Below, in pieces: positions 1 to 7,306 of a DNA stretch of 13,912 bases. Made by a program: the position numbers and the translations under genes. The notes below the pieces were generated by a model. It was not told the DNA's origin. It was given only the letters and a program-made list of their open reading frames with translations, and ran no database searches. The DNA comes from CAYJPV01 sp964396055 (lineage in GTDB: Bacteria; Acidobacteriota; Vicinamibacteria; Vicinamibacterales; JAKQTR01). Positions within the stretch are counted from its first letter, which is position 1. Every line of letters begins with the position of its first letter. The stretch covers positions 1 through 13,912 of the forward strand of contig CAYNDV010000123.1 in the NCBI GenBank assembly GCA_964396055.1. The letters are read 5' to 3'.

Positions 1-39
1 TTAGAAGGCCGGTGCTCTATCCAGCTGAGCTACGGGCGC
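1..39 (-). tRNA. tRNA-Arg (anticodon UCU), 5' half, cut by window edge
   Basis: Read on the minus strand from position 39, the sequence folds as the first 39 nucleotides of a tRNA. There is a 7-nt acceptor strand GCGCCCG, then U8-A9, a D arm with GCUC pairing to GAGC around the loop AGCUGGAUA, A26, the 5' anticodon strand CCGGC, and the anticodon loop CUUCUAA. The anticodon is UCU (positions 5-3), which reads AGA arginine codons. The window ends exactly after the anticodon loop, so the 3' anticodon strand, T arm and acceptor 3' strand lie outside and cannot be checked. The fit of every visible invariant position makes the call strong. Confidence 0.93.
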
Positions 40-61
40 GAAGGCTGGCGATGCGTCGCCA

Positions 62-67
62 ATTGTA
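62..67 (-). promoter_or_regulatory. possible -10 element for the tRNA-Arg gene
   Basis: On the minus strand the hexamer TACAAT (5 of 6 matches to TATAAT) lies 22 nt upstream of the first tRNA base, a usual distance for a tRNA promoter. I see no convincing -35 hexamer at 16-18 nt spacing, so this is only a suggestion. The rest of 40-242, between the tRNA and the end of the sugar isomerase-like gene, shows no gene. Confidence 0.3.
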
Positions 68-242
68 CAACGGATGGCCGACAGGCATCGTCGCTCGGCA
101 CTGCCGCTCGCGCCGGAGATGTCTGGTCCGAAAGGCTCGATCCGCGCGCAGGCGGCCGACGCCATTCTCCTTGCGGGAAGGCCGGACGAGGCGGTGAGCG
201 GGGCAGCGCGAACGACGGGCCCGCGTTCCCGCCTGGCGCGTG

Positions 243-1133
243 TCACACGACGAGCGTCTTGAGATACGCGACGCTCTGCTGCGTCAACTCCCAGTTCTGC
301 TCGACGTAGTAGCTCCGGACGCCGGCGAGCTTCGCGGCCGCGAACGTCGCCGCCCAGTCGATGCTGCCCTTGCCCACCGCCACCTGCGGGCGCCGGCCCG
401 GCCGCCCGTTGGCGCCCGGGGGCGGGGACGGGGCGTTCATGTCCACGTCCTGGAGGTGCATCGAGTTGAACCGGCCCGGGTACTTCGTGAAGTACTCCGC
501 GCCGACGAACCCGGCGGTGATCGTGGACATCTGGAACTGGAACTTCACGAGCGCCGGATCGAGCAACTCCAGCAGCACGTCGTAGGTCCGCCGCCCGTCC
601 ACGGTCGAGCTCTCGAAGCCCTCGTTGTGCAGGCCCTGCTGCATCCCCGCCTTCGCGGCGGCGGCCGCAATCCCGTTGTACTCCTCGGCCGCCCGCTTCA
701 CCTGGTCGAGCGTCGGCGTCGTGCCGCCGTTGCCGTCGGCGAGGGTGGCGGTCACCATCTGCGTCACGCCGACATCCTGCGCCCACTCGATGCTCTTCGA
801 CTGGCTGGTCCGCAACTCCGCCAAGGTGAAGTGGCTGCTCTCGGCCCTCATCCCGTGATCGGCGAGGATGGTGCGGACCTCCTTGCCGTTGGCCAGCGAG
901 GCGAACTCGGCGCCGTAGCCGATGGGCGAGCACAGCTCGAGCCGGGTGACGCCGATGTCGGCCATGGCCTTCACGAACGCCGGGAAGTCCTTCAACATTG
1001 CCCGCACGGGATAGACCTGGCTGCCGATGGGCAGGCCCAGGGGATTGGCCAGCAGGCGCGGCGCCCCGGCGGCCACGACGCCGATCGCGCCGGCGGCGCC
1101 CTTCATGAATCCACGTCTCGAGATCACCGTCAT
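243..1133 (-). CDS. Tat-exported sugar phosphate isomerase/epimerase-like TIM-barrel protein
   Basis: The protein has 296 residues. It starts at an ATG preceded by a strong ribosome site (AGGAGG, 9 nt before the start). The N-terminus carries the twin-arginine motif SRRGFMK (residues 5-11) followed by an Ala/Gly-rich hydrophobic stretch, so export by Tat is likely. The rest matches the xylose isomerase-like TIM barrel family (AP endonuclease 2 fold). Likely metal-site or active-site segments are the ESSHF, LHNEGFE, SMHLQDVD and YYVEQNWE stretches. The usual acidic residue on the strand near VKFQFQMST appears to be Gln, so the metal site may be altered. It lies 96 nt downstream of the oxidoreductase gene on the same strand and is probably cotranscribed with it. 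Such pairs usually act on keto- or oxidised sugars. The substrate is unknown. Confidence 0.88.
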   Translation of the reverse strand: MTVISRRGFMKGAAGAIGVVAAGAPRLLANPLGLPIGSQVYPVRAMLKDFPAFVKAMADIGVTRLELCSPIGYGAEFASLANGKEVRTILADHGMRAESSHFTLAELRTSQSKSIEWAQDVGVTQMVTATLADGNGGTTPTLDQVKRAAEEYNGIAAAAAKAGMQQGLHNEGFESSTVDGRRTYDVLLELLDPALVKFQFQMSTITAGFVGAEYFTKYPGRFNSMHLQDVDMNAPSPPPGANGRPGRRPQVAVGKGSIDWAATFAAAKLAGVRSYYVEQNWELTQQSVAYLKTLVV

Positions 1134-1229
1134 GCGTCTCTCCCTCCTGTCGGGCTCCCGCAGCCGCGCGTCCTGCCCGCGCGGGCGCGCAGGCCCGTGC
1201 CACCGACGTCCAGGCCCGTCCCCCGGCCG

Positions 1230-2834
1230 TTAGACCTGCCACCCGGGGCGGTACTCGCGCGTCAGGAACGCGTTGGCCTCGGGCACGTTCGTGATGCGCG
1301 CCGCCGCCGCGTCCCAGAGCAGCCGCCGGCCGCCGAGCCGCAGTGAGATTGCGGCCAGGTTGACGGCGTCGCTGATGGGCCCCGCGAGCAGGAAGTCGCC
1401 GTAACTTCGCGGCCCGCCCTTGAACGCGTTGATCCATGCGAGGTCGCGCTCGGACGGCCGCGGGCGGGTGTCCTGCTCGCCGCCGCGCTGGCGCGGCTGC
1501 GGCGGTGCCGGCTCGGGGATGTTGTGCGCCGCCCGGTACGCGCGCATCTTCGCCTCGGGCACGAGCTGCGGGTTCTCGGCCCTGAAGCCGCCGAGGATCT
1601 TCCCCGTGTCGCCGACGAACAACATCCCCTCGGTCGCCAGTTCCTTGTTCTCCGCCATCAGCTCATCGGGCACGGGCGGCTTGATGCCGCCGTCGTACCA
1701 GAAGATGTCGAGCCCGGTCCGGCTGCCCCCGTCTCCCGACGCGGCGCCGGAGGACCCCGAGCCAGGCCGGGAGGGCATCGCAAACCGCATCCGCACGGTG
1801 CACGCGGCGGGGAACGAGTAGTCGTTCCTGATCGTGTAGCAGATGTCGTCGGCCACGGCGCTCACGTGGCTCGGCGTCGATTCGACGCTCAGCGGCGCCG
1901 CGAGTTCAAGGCCCTGGAAGATGGGCCACAGGCTGTAGTGCCCCATGTCGGCGATCGACCCGCCGCCGAACTCGTACCAGCCGCGGAAGTTCGTGTGCGT
2001 GTAGTTCGGGTGGTAGGGGCGGTCGAGCGACGGCCCGAGCCACAGCGTCCAGTCGAAACCGGCCGGCACGGGTGGCGTGTCTGCCGGCCGCGTCGGGAAC
2101 TGCGGCCACATCGGGCGCACCGACCAGTTGTGGATCTCGCGCAGGGTCCCGATGGCACCATGCCGGATCATCTCCAGTGCCTGGCGCTGACCGGCGCCCT
2201 CGCTCGCCGGCAGGAAGTGCGTGGCCCTGTTCGCGGCCCGCGCGGCTTCGATGACGGCCCGCGCTTCGAGCACGCGGTTCGCCAGCGGCTTGTGGACGAT
2301 GACGTTCATGCCGCGCTTGAGGGCCGCGATGGCGATGGGCGCGTGGGTGTGGTCGGGCGTCATCACCTTCACCGCGGTGACGTCCTTCTCCTTGTCGAGC
2401 AGTTCGCGGAAGTCCACGTAGGCCCCGCAGCCCCGCCTCGCCGGGCCGCCCAGGCCCTGCTGCCGGTAGAACGTGTCCACGATCTCCTTGCCGACGTCGA
2501 GGCCGCCGGGCACGGCGTTCACGCCCTCGCGCCAGGCCGGCTCCTGGATGATGCGCCTGATGCTCTCGCGGATCTGGCCCTTGCCCCACTCCAGGTAGCC
2601 CACACCTGTCCGGTCGACGTCGCAGACCGCCACCACTTCGACGTCCGGGCTGGCAAGGATGCCGCCGATTTCGCGGATGGCCTGCGTGCCGAAGCCGATG
2701 CACGCGAGGGTGATCTTGTCGCTGGGCGCCACGAACCCGGCGCCGCCCAGCACGTGCCGGGGCACGATGGAGAAGGAGGCGGCGGCCGCAGCGGCGCCGC
2801 TGAGGAATTCGCGTCGGTTCATGTCGGACGGCAT
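1230..2834 (-). CDS. Tat-exported Gfo/Idh/MocA family oxidoreductase
   Basis: The protein has 534 residues. I start it at 2834 because AGGAG lies about 10 nt upstream. A longer reading would begin inside the upstream palindromic repeat, and its extra residues are just that repeat translated. Residues 5-11 (MNRREFL) form a Tat motif, followed by an Ala-rich export segment. A Rossmann NAD(P)-binding domain begins near residue 41 (ITLACIGFGTQA, then VVAVCDVD). The signature that is usually EKP reads HKP at 181-183. The C-terminal Gfo/Idh domain includes the GGGSIADMGHY segment (D297, H299). A low-complexity Gly/Ser stretch at about 355-373 looks like an inserted loop. The family oxidises or reduces sugars and cyclitols with nicotinamide cofactor. 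Tat export fits a protein that binds its cofactor before translocation. With the downstream isomerase-like gene it probably forms a periplasmic sugar-conversion pair. Confidence 0.92.
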   Translation of the reverse strand: MPSDMNRREFLSGAAAAAASFSIVPRHVLGGAGFVAPSDKITLACIGFGTQAIREIGGILASPDVEVVAVCDVDRTGVGYLEWGKGQIRESIRRIIQEPAWREGVNAVPGGLDVGKEIVDTFYRQQGLGGPARRGCGAYVDFRELLDKEKDVTAVKVMTPDHTHAPIAIAALKRGMNVIVHKPLANRVLEARAVIEAARAANRATHFLPASEGAGQRQALEMIRHGAIGTLREIHNWSVRPMWPQFPTRPADTPPVPAGFDWTLWLGPSLDRPYHPNYTHTNFRGWYEFGGGSIADMGHYSLWPIFQGLELAAPLSVESTPSHVSAVADDICYTIRNDYSFPAACTVRMRFAMPSRPGSGSSGAASGDGGSRTGLDIFWYDGGIKPPVPDELMAENKELATEGMLFVGDTGKILGGFRAENPQLVPEAKMRAYRAAHNIPEPAPPQPRQRGGEQDTRPRPSERDLAWINAFKGGPRSYGDFLLAGPISDAVNLAAISLRLGGRRLLWDAAAARITNVPEANAFLTREYRPGWQV

Positions 2835-2849
2835 GGTGTCGGACTCCTG

Positions 2850-2916
2850 CGTCCGGCTAAAGCCGGACGCCACGAAGAACGGGGGCACGTCCGGCTAAAG
2901 CCGGACGCCACGAAGA
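2850..2916. repeat. tandem pair of 29-nt palindromic (REP-like) repeats
   Basis: Two identical 29-nt copies lie at 2850-2878 and 2888-2916, separated by 9 nt. Each contains the perfect palindrome GTCCGGCT-AA-AGCCGGAC followed by GCCACGAAGA. In RNA each makes an 8-bp stem with a 2-nt core. The second copy overlaps the 3' end of the HugZ-like gene and supplies its stop codon. A related copy with an enlarged loop is at 3484-3535. Confidence 0.9.
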
Positions 2917-3383
2917 TCTCCGAGTTCCCGGAACGTGTCGGGTCCGACGTTGTACGCCTGCCCGAAGCCGGCCACATACCGCCCGCGGCCGAAGGTCAAC
3001 TCGTACAGGTTGAAGTCGCCAAGGCCCAGCGTCATCTCGGCGGCAGCGAAGCGCCCGACGAAGACGCGGCTGGCCGCCGCGAAGTCGTCGCCCTCCTTGT
3101 CCAGCACTCGCACTGTCGCCGCCACCGTCAGCCGCGGAATCTGCAGCGGGTCGGCCTCCGGCGTATCGTGGCCGTGCACCAGCACGCCCACTGCGGCGCC
3201 GTCGATCAACCCGCGCGCATGCCGCGCCAGCCCCGACGCCTGCACGTACACCGCCCCGAAATCCGGCCGGCACGCATACGGCAGCAGGCTCGCATCCGGC
3301 GCCCCCTCGACCAGCACCGCCAGGCCCAGCACCGTGTGCGTGGTCAGCAAGTCCCGAATCGCCAGCAGTACGTCCTTGTCCAC
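2895..3383 (-). CDS. HugZ/pyridoxamine 5'-phosphate oxidase-like split-barrel protein
   Basis: The protein has 162 residues from a GTG start that follows GGGGAGG by 5 nt. The reading frame stays open for 93 more codons upstream, but those encode translated intergenic repeats and have no family character, so I reject that start. The core resembles the FMN-binding split barrel of the HugZ/PNPOx superfamily: a segment around VLGLAVLV, then YVQASGLARHARGL, the ADPLQIPRLTV segment, and the C-terminal LGDFNLYEL...GRYVAGFGQAY signature. It is shorter than full HugZ proteins, which carry an extra C-terminal domain. A flavin- or heme-linked redox role is possible, but no substrate can be assigned. The last codons and the TAG stop lie inside a palindromic repeat, suggesting the original C-terminus was replaced or trimmed. 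It is encoded upstream of the oxidoreductase on the same strand, 60 nt away. Confidence 0.82.
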   Translation of the reverse strand: MDKDVLLAIRDLLTTHTVLGLAVLVEGAPDASLLPYACRPDFGAVYVQASGLARHARGLIDGAAVGVLVHGHDTPEADPLQIPRLTVAATVRVLDKEGDDFAAASRVFVGRFAAAEMTLGLGDFNLYELTFGRGRYVAGFGQAYNVGPDTFRELGDLRGVRL

Positions 3384-3451
3384 GGCAGCCTCCCCGGGGC
3401 GCAGCAACCCGGCGCCCGATTGCAGCAATCTACCACCACAGCCGCAAGACG

Positions 3452-3476
3452 GCAGGGCTAAAGCCCTGCACGACGG
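3452..3476. repeat. AGGGCTAAAGCCCT palindromic intergenic repeat, copy 1
   Basis: A 25-nt element contains GCAGGGCT-AA-AGCCCTGC followed by ACGACGG. The same element, with one substitution in its centre (TG instead of TA), is found at 11304-11328. It lies in the divergent region upstream of the HugZ-like gene. Confidence 0.85.
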
Positions 3477-3483
3477 ACGTGAT

Positions 3484-3535
3484 GTGGCGTCCGGCTTCCC
3501 TCGACTTCGCTCGGGACAGGTCAGCCGGACGTGCC
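3484..3535. repeat. GTCCGGCT...AGCCGGAC repeat with an expanded loop
   Basis: The arms GTGGCGTCCGGCTT (3484-3497) and AGCCGGACGTGCC (3523-3535) match, in reverse complement, the copy at 2888-2916 and its flank. That copy has one base between the two arms. Here the same place holds 25 nt (3498-3522) beginning CCCTCGACTTCGCTCGGG, which resembles another dispersed repeat type. The simplest reading is one repeat inserted in the loop of another. Confidence 0.75.
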
Positions 3536-3536
3536 T

Positions 3537-3562
3537 GGCAGGACTGAAGCCCAGCGCTCCGG
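3537..3562. repeat. degenerate relative of the AGGGCT palindromic repeats
   Basis: A stretch with GCAGGACTGAAGCCC followed by AGCGCTCCGG resembles the 3452-3476 and 11304-11328 elements but with a broken arm. Together with its neighbours it makes 3452-3562 an almost uninterrupted pile of short dispersed repeats between two divergent genes. Confidence 0.45.
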
Positions 3563-3639
3563 GCGGAAGGAAGGGGCCCGGCGGGCCGGAGTTGCACCCC
3601 GGGGCGCCGTGACATCGTGTACACTCTGCGTGCGCGCGT

Positions 3640-5604
3640 ATGCCCGACATGACCGAGCCCAATCGCGCTTCCGGCGCCGAGGCGATCTACCGCTCCCTCG
3701 TCGACAACCTGCAGGGCGCCGTCTATCACTGCGAGGCCGCCGTCCCCTGGCGCATGACCCATCTCAGCGCCGGCGTCCTTCCCCTCACCGGACGCGCCGC
3801 CGCCGATTTCACCTCCGGCCGCCTCGCCTGGGCCAACATCGTCTGGCCCGACGACCTCGCCGGCGTCGACGAGGCGGTTCAGACGGGCCTTGCATCCCGC
3901 ACGGCGTTCACGATGGTGTACCGCATCATCCACGCCGACGGCACCGTGCGCTGGGTGCACGAACGCGGCCAGGGCATCTTCAGGCCCGACGGCTCCGTGG
4001 ACCACCTCGAGGGCGTCATCCTCGACATCACAGACCGGTACCGCACCGAAGCTGCCCTGCGCGACAGTGAACGCCGCCACCGCGCCCTCTTCGAGACGAT
4101 GCAGGCCGGCGTCGTCTACCAGGACGCCAGCGGTGCCATCATCGACGCCAATCCGGCCGCCCAGCGCATCCTGGGCCTGACGCTCGACCAGATGCAGGGC
4201 CGCACGTCCATGGACCCGCGCTGGCGAGCCGTTCGCGAAGACGGTTCCGTTTTTCCCGGCGCCGAGCATCCGGCCGTCGTGGCCCTGAAGACCGGGCGGC
4301 CCGTCCACGGCGTGGTGATGGGCGTGGATCACGCCGGGCTGGGCAGTGAGCGACGCTGGATCCTGATCGACGCGGTGCCCGAGATCGCGGCCGACCGCCG
4401 GACGGTGGCCCGCGTCTTCACGACGTTCACCGACATCACGGAGCGCAAGGGCTTCCAGGCGCAGTTGCTGCAGGCACAGAAGCTCGAGGCCATCGGCCAG
4501 CTCGCCGGCGGCGTCGCCCACGACTTCAACAACATCCTGGCCGCGATGATGCTGCAGCTCGGCGCCCTCGAAGAGATGCCCGGCCTCCCGCCCGAGGCGG
4601 CCGATGGCGTGCAGCAGCTGAGTGCAGCCGCCAGGCGCGCCGCCGACCTTACGCGGCAGCTGCTGCTCTTCAGCCGACGCCAGGTGATGCAGAACCGCCG
4701 ACTCGACGTCAACGCGGTCGTGCACAACCTGCTGAAGATGGCCCGGCGACTGCTCGGCGAGCATATCGAGGTGCCCTTCGACACGAGTCCGGGGCCCCTC
4801 TGGGTCGATGCCGATCCCGGCATGCTCGAGCAGCTGCTCATGAACCTCTTCGTCAACGCGCGCGACGCGATGCCCAGGGGCGGACGCCTGTCGCTCGCCG
4901 CCGACGAGGTGGACGTGGACCCCTCCGCCGCGGCGCAACACGCCGATGCCCGCGTGGGCCGCTTCGTGCGCCTGCGCGTGACGGATACCGGCGTGGGGAT
5001 GGACGAGGCGACACAAGCCCGCATCTTCGAGCCGTTCTTCACCACCAAGGCCTCCGGCCTCGGCACCGGGCTCGGCCTGGCCACCGCCTACGGCATCGTC
5101 CGCCAGCACCGGGGCTGGATCGGCGTGCAGAGCGAGCCCGGCGCGGGCACCACGTTCACCGTCTGCCTGCCGCGGAGCCCCGAGCCCGGCGAGGCCACGG
5201 CCGAAGCAGCCCGAACGACGGTCCGGGGCGGTCACGAGACGATCCTGCTCGTCGAAGACGATGCGGACGTGCGGCTGGCGGCGCGCGCGGGGCTGCAGCG
5301 GGCGGGATACCAGGTGATCGAAGCGTCGAGCGGCCTCGATGCGCTGCGCGTCTGGGAGCAGCACGACGGCCGGGTGGACCTGCTCTTCAGCGACATGGTG
5401 ATGCCCGGCGGCATCAGCGGCCTCGAACTGGCGGGCCGGCTGCGCGACCTGCGGCCGGGGCTGAAGGTCATCGTGTCCAGCGGCTACAGCGTCGAACTGG
5501 CACGGGCAGGCGGCGCGGCGATCGAGGACATCCGGTTCATCCCGAAGCCGTGGCACCCGTCGGAGCTGCTGACGGCCGTGCGCGACATCCTGGACGCCTC
5601 CTGA
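3640..5604 (+). CDS. soluble hybrid sensor histidine kinase (PAS-PAS-HisKA-HATPase_c-REC)
   Basis: The protein has 654 residues with no signal peptide or membrane segment, so it is a cytoplasmic sensor. PAS domain 1 spans roughly residues 15-137 (ending VILDITDRYRTE) and PAS domain 2 about 147-270 (ending FTDITERKG). The phosphoacceptor His294 lies in GGVAHDFNNILA. The ATP-binding domain shows the N box (N402, N406), the G1 box DTGVGM (449-454), IFEPFFTTK and GLGTGLGLA. A C-terminal receiver domain has acidic residues E539/D540, phosphoacceptor Asp585 (LLFSDMVMPGG) and Lys636 (IPKPWHP). The GGVAHDFNN H-box with a terminal receiver is typical of hybrid kinases that signal through a separate partner. 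No response regulator is adjacent, so it is an orphan here. No clear ribosome site precedes the start. A TACACT hexamer at 3620-3625 could serve a near-leaderless transcript. Confidence 0.93.
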   Translation: MPDMTEPNRASGAEAIYRSLVDNLQGAVYHCEAAVPWRMTHLSAGVLPLTGRAAADFTSGRLAWANIVWPDDLAGVDEAVQTGLASRTAFTMVYRIIHADGTVRWVHERGQGIFRPDGSVDHLEGVILDITDRYRTEAALRDSERRHRALFETMQAGVVYQDASGAIIDANPAAQRILGLTLDQMQGRTSMDPRWRAVREDGSVFPGAEHPAVVALKTGRPVHGVVMGVDHAGLGSERRWILIDAVPEIAADRRTVARVFTTFTDITERKGFQAQLLQAQKLEAIGQLAGGVAHDFNNILAAMMLQLGALEEMPGLPPEAADGVQQLSAAARRAADLTRQLLLFSRRQVMQNRRLDVNAVVHNLLKMARRLLGEHIEVPFDTSPGPLWVDADPGMLEQLLMNLFVNARDAMPRGGRLSLAADEVDVDPSAAAQHADARVGRFVRLRVTDTGVGMDEATQARIFEPFFTTKASGLGTGLGLATAYGIVRQHRGWIGVQSEPGAGTTFTVCLPRSPEPGEATAEAARTTVRGGHETILLVEDDADVRLAARAGLQRAGYQVIEASSGLDALRVWEQHDGRVDLLFSDMVMPGGISGLELAGRLRDLRPGLKVIVSSGYSVELARAGGAAIEDIRFIPKPWHPSELLTAVRDILDAS

Positions 5605-5663
5605 CAAGGTCTCCCGCGCCGCGCCCACGCAGAGTCTCCACGCCGCATCTGCACTCCAGGTGT

Positions 5664-5691
5664 CCAGACGCGGCCTTTAGACCCGGTCTGG
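5664..5691. terminator. possible weak hairpin between convergent genes
   Basis: CCAGAC (5664-5669) pairs with GTCTGG (5686-5691), and CGG pairs with CCG inside it around a 9-nt loop, with one bulged base. It sits in the 94-nt gap between the convergent kinase and serine hydrolase genes, where a bidirectional terminator would be expected. No real T-run follows on either strand, so support is weak. Confidence 0.25.
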
Positions 5692-5698
5692 GCGCTTG

Positions 5699-7138
5699 TT
5701 ATTTCGACAGCTGGCGGTGGATCGCCAGGCCGAGGCGCTCGGCCGCCGGCGGATCGAGGTTGGCCAGCACCACCACCGTCCACGGGCCATCGGACTCGAG
5801 CGCCGCGTTGAGGCCCGGCGCGCCGCCCGCAATCCCAAGGCCCCCCGCGCGCGTGCCCGCCACGGCCTGTTCAGTCCCGAGCACCCACGCCGTCGTCTTC
5901 GGGTCGAGCAACCGGCCTTCGCGCAGCGCGTTGTCGAACGCCAGCAGGTCGGCCGTCGAGGCATACGCGCCACCCGCCCCGCTGCCCGCCGCCCCGTGCA
6001 TCGTCTCGTTGCTGCGCAGCGGCGTGTCGGGGCCCCCGCCTGCGCCGCGGCGCGAATACCCGACCGCGACGCCGGCAGGCAGCCGGTCCGCATGGAAGAA
6101 GCCCGCGCCGGTCATCCCGGCGGGCCCGAACACGTGCTCCGCCACGTAGCGCTCGTACGGCACGCCGGCCAACTTCTCCACGATCTGGCCCAGGACGATG
6201 TAGCAGCCGTTGCAGTACTGGCGGCGCGTGCCGGGAGGGAAGAGCAGCGGCTGCGGCGCGACAAAGCGGTAGTAGTCGGCGTTCGATCGGAACTGCGACT
6301 TGGGCGAGGCGTTGAACGCGGGGCCGAAGAAGTCCGCGATGCCGGCCTGGTGCGTGAGCAGCTGATCCACAGTGGCGCCGCGGGCATCGGGATTGGGATA
6401 GCCCGGCAGCAGCGAGCCCACGGTGTCGGTGAGCGACAGCTTGCCCTGCACCATGAGACGCGCGATGGCGGTCTTCGTGAAGATCTTGTTGATCGACCCG
6501 ATGTTGAACCGCGTCGTCGGCGTGTTCGCGATGGCCCGCGGACGGTCGGCGAGGCCGTACGCCTGGTCGAAGACCACGCGGCCGTCACGCGCCACGAGCA
6601 CGCTGCCCGAGAAAGCGCCAGTTGCGGCCTGCTCGCGCAGGTAGCCGTCGAGGGCGCCAGCCAGGGCATCGGGCGCCATCGAACCTGAGATGGGCGGGGG
6701 CGGCGCGTCCGCTCCGTCATCCGCGCCGCCAATGTCGATGCCGATTCCTGCGATGCGATATGAGGGGGCGGGCTCGAGGGTGAGGTCGAAGCGGCCCTCA
6801 GTGCCCGTCGAGCCGCGGACGATGATGGTAACGGCGCCGTCCGGACGGGCCTGGATACCGCGCACGGTGATGGTGCCGAAGTCGTCCTTCAGCTGGCCCA
6901 CCATGGCGCGGCGATCCGCCGCCGAACGCCTGGCCAGCAGTGCCGGCGTGAAGTGCTGCTGCGCCATGGCCTCGAAACCGTCGGCGGTGAGGTTGGTGAG
7001 GGCGGCCGCAAACGCGTCGAGGCGTGCCCGCGCCTCGGGGGCGGGCCCCTGCCCCCGGGCACCCGCGGCGGCAGGGGCGGCCAGGGCCACCGCCAGAAGA
7101 GCCACCAGAACAACACACGTCACACGGCCAGCGCGCAT
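5699..7138 (-). CDS. exported serine hydrolase, beta-lactamase/penicillin-binding-protein fold
   Basis: The protein has 479 residues from an ATG 8 nt after GAGGGG. A start 96 nt upstream is open but encodes Pro/Arg-rich repeat translation, so I reject it. Residues 1-27 form a Sec signal peptide. Residues about 30-150 form a separate N-terminal domain, possibly NTF2-like, with no firm match. The class C-like serine hydrolase domain follows: the SxxK motif is SINK (Ser215, Lys218, in FNIGSINKIF), and the second motif is YCN (Tyr308, Asn310). The third box, commonly GHGGGxPG with a conserved His/Lys, reads GIAGGAPG, with Ile436 where the basic residue is expected. Likely roles are esterase, D-amino peptidase or cell-wall hydrolase in the periplasm, rather than antibiotic resistance. 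It is convergent with the kinase gene. Confidence 0.87.
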   Translation of the reverse strand: MRAGRVTCVVLVALLAVALAAPAAAGARGQGPAPEARARLDAFAAALTNLTADGFEAMAQQHFTPALLARRSAADRRAMVGQLKDDFGTITVRGIQARPDGAVTIIVRGSTGTEGRFDLTLEPAPSYRIAGIGIDIGGADDGADAPPPPISGSMAPDALAGALDGYLREQAATGAFSGSVLVARDGRVVFDQAYGLADRPRAIANTPTTRFNIGSINKIFTKTAIARLMVQGKLSLTDTVGSLLPGYPNPDARGATVDQLLTHQAGIADFFGPAFNASPKSQFRSNADYYRFVAPQPLLFPPGTRRQYCNGCYIVLGQIVEKLAGVPYERYVAEHVFGPAGMTGAGFFHADRLPAGVAVGYSRRGAGGGPDTPLRSNETMHGAAGSGAGGAYASTADLLAFDNALREGRLLDPKTTAWVLGTEQAVAGTRAGGLGIAGGAPGLNAALESDGPWTVVVLANLDPPAAERLGLAIHRQLSK

Positions 7139-7167
7139 CACAGCACCCCCTCGGGGACTTAGACGCC

Positions 7168-7213
7168 GGGGGACGGGGGGCGGACGGGGCCTGGGGCGTG
7201 GGGCGTGGGGCGT
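7168..7213 (+). repeat. G-run cluster with three GGGGCGT heptamers (7193-7213)
   Basis: The plus strand carries successive G-runs, ending in three exact tandem GGGGCGT units at 7193-7213. On the minus strand these read CCCACGC-type units, the same heptamer found at 13861-13912. The cluster lies 30-75 nt upstream of the serine hydrolase start, with the G-rich strand as the template. Four or more G-runs in a row could form a G-quadruplex; that is inference. Confidence 0.75.
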
Positions 7214-7230
7214 GTGGTGCACAGGTGGAC

Positions 7231-7261
7231 GCAAGAATCAAGAAGCAAGGAGGGATCACGC
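7231..7261 (-). repeat. dispersed 31-nt module (GCGTGATCC... type), copy B
   Basis: Read on the minus strand it begins GCGTGATCCC and continues CCTTGCTTCTTG, closely matching 13811-13841 and, in its first 21 bases, 8635-8665. Seventeen nt further along the minus strand comes the GGGGCGT/CCCACGC heptamer array, as in the 13811-13912 copy. Confidence 0.75.
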
Positions 7262-7270
7262 CGTCACGCC

Positions 7271-7301
7271 GCCGAACGGCCGAACGGCCGATAGCCGAAC
7301 G
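7271..7301 (+). repeat. short octamer repeat GCCGAACG
   Basis: Exact GCCGAACG units lie at 7271-7278, 7279-7286 and 7294-7301, with a degenerate unit between, just beyond the stop codon of the HEAT-repeat gene. No function is apparent. Confidence 0.55.
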
Positions 7302-7306
7302 GTCTG

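Noticed and set aside
1524..3461. 645-codon open frame on the plus strand
   Set aside because: It is antisense to the oxidoreductase and HugZ-like genes, rich in Arg/His/Gly/Ala with no domain, and typical of the shadow frames of GC-rich genes.
3592..3625. TTGCAC and TACACT as a kinase promoter
   Set aside because: The spacer would be 22 nt, too long for a standard promoter. Only the -10-like hexamer is kept as a remark.
3384..3662. N-terminal extension of the HugZ-like protein
   Set aside because: The extra 93 codons translate palindromic repeats, and a strong ribosome site lies 5 nt before the GTG at 3383.
3430..5628. 732-codon open frame on the minus strand
   Set aside because: It is the antisense of the histidine kinase, whose domains are complete and in order. 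The antisense protein has no recognisable fold.
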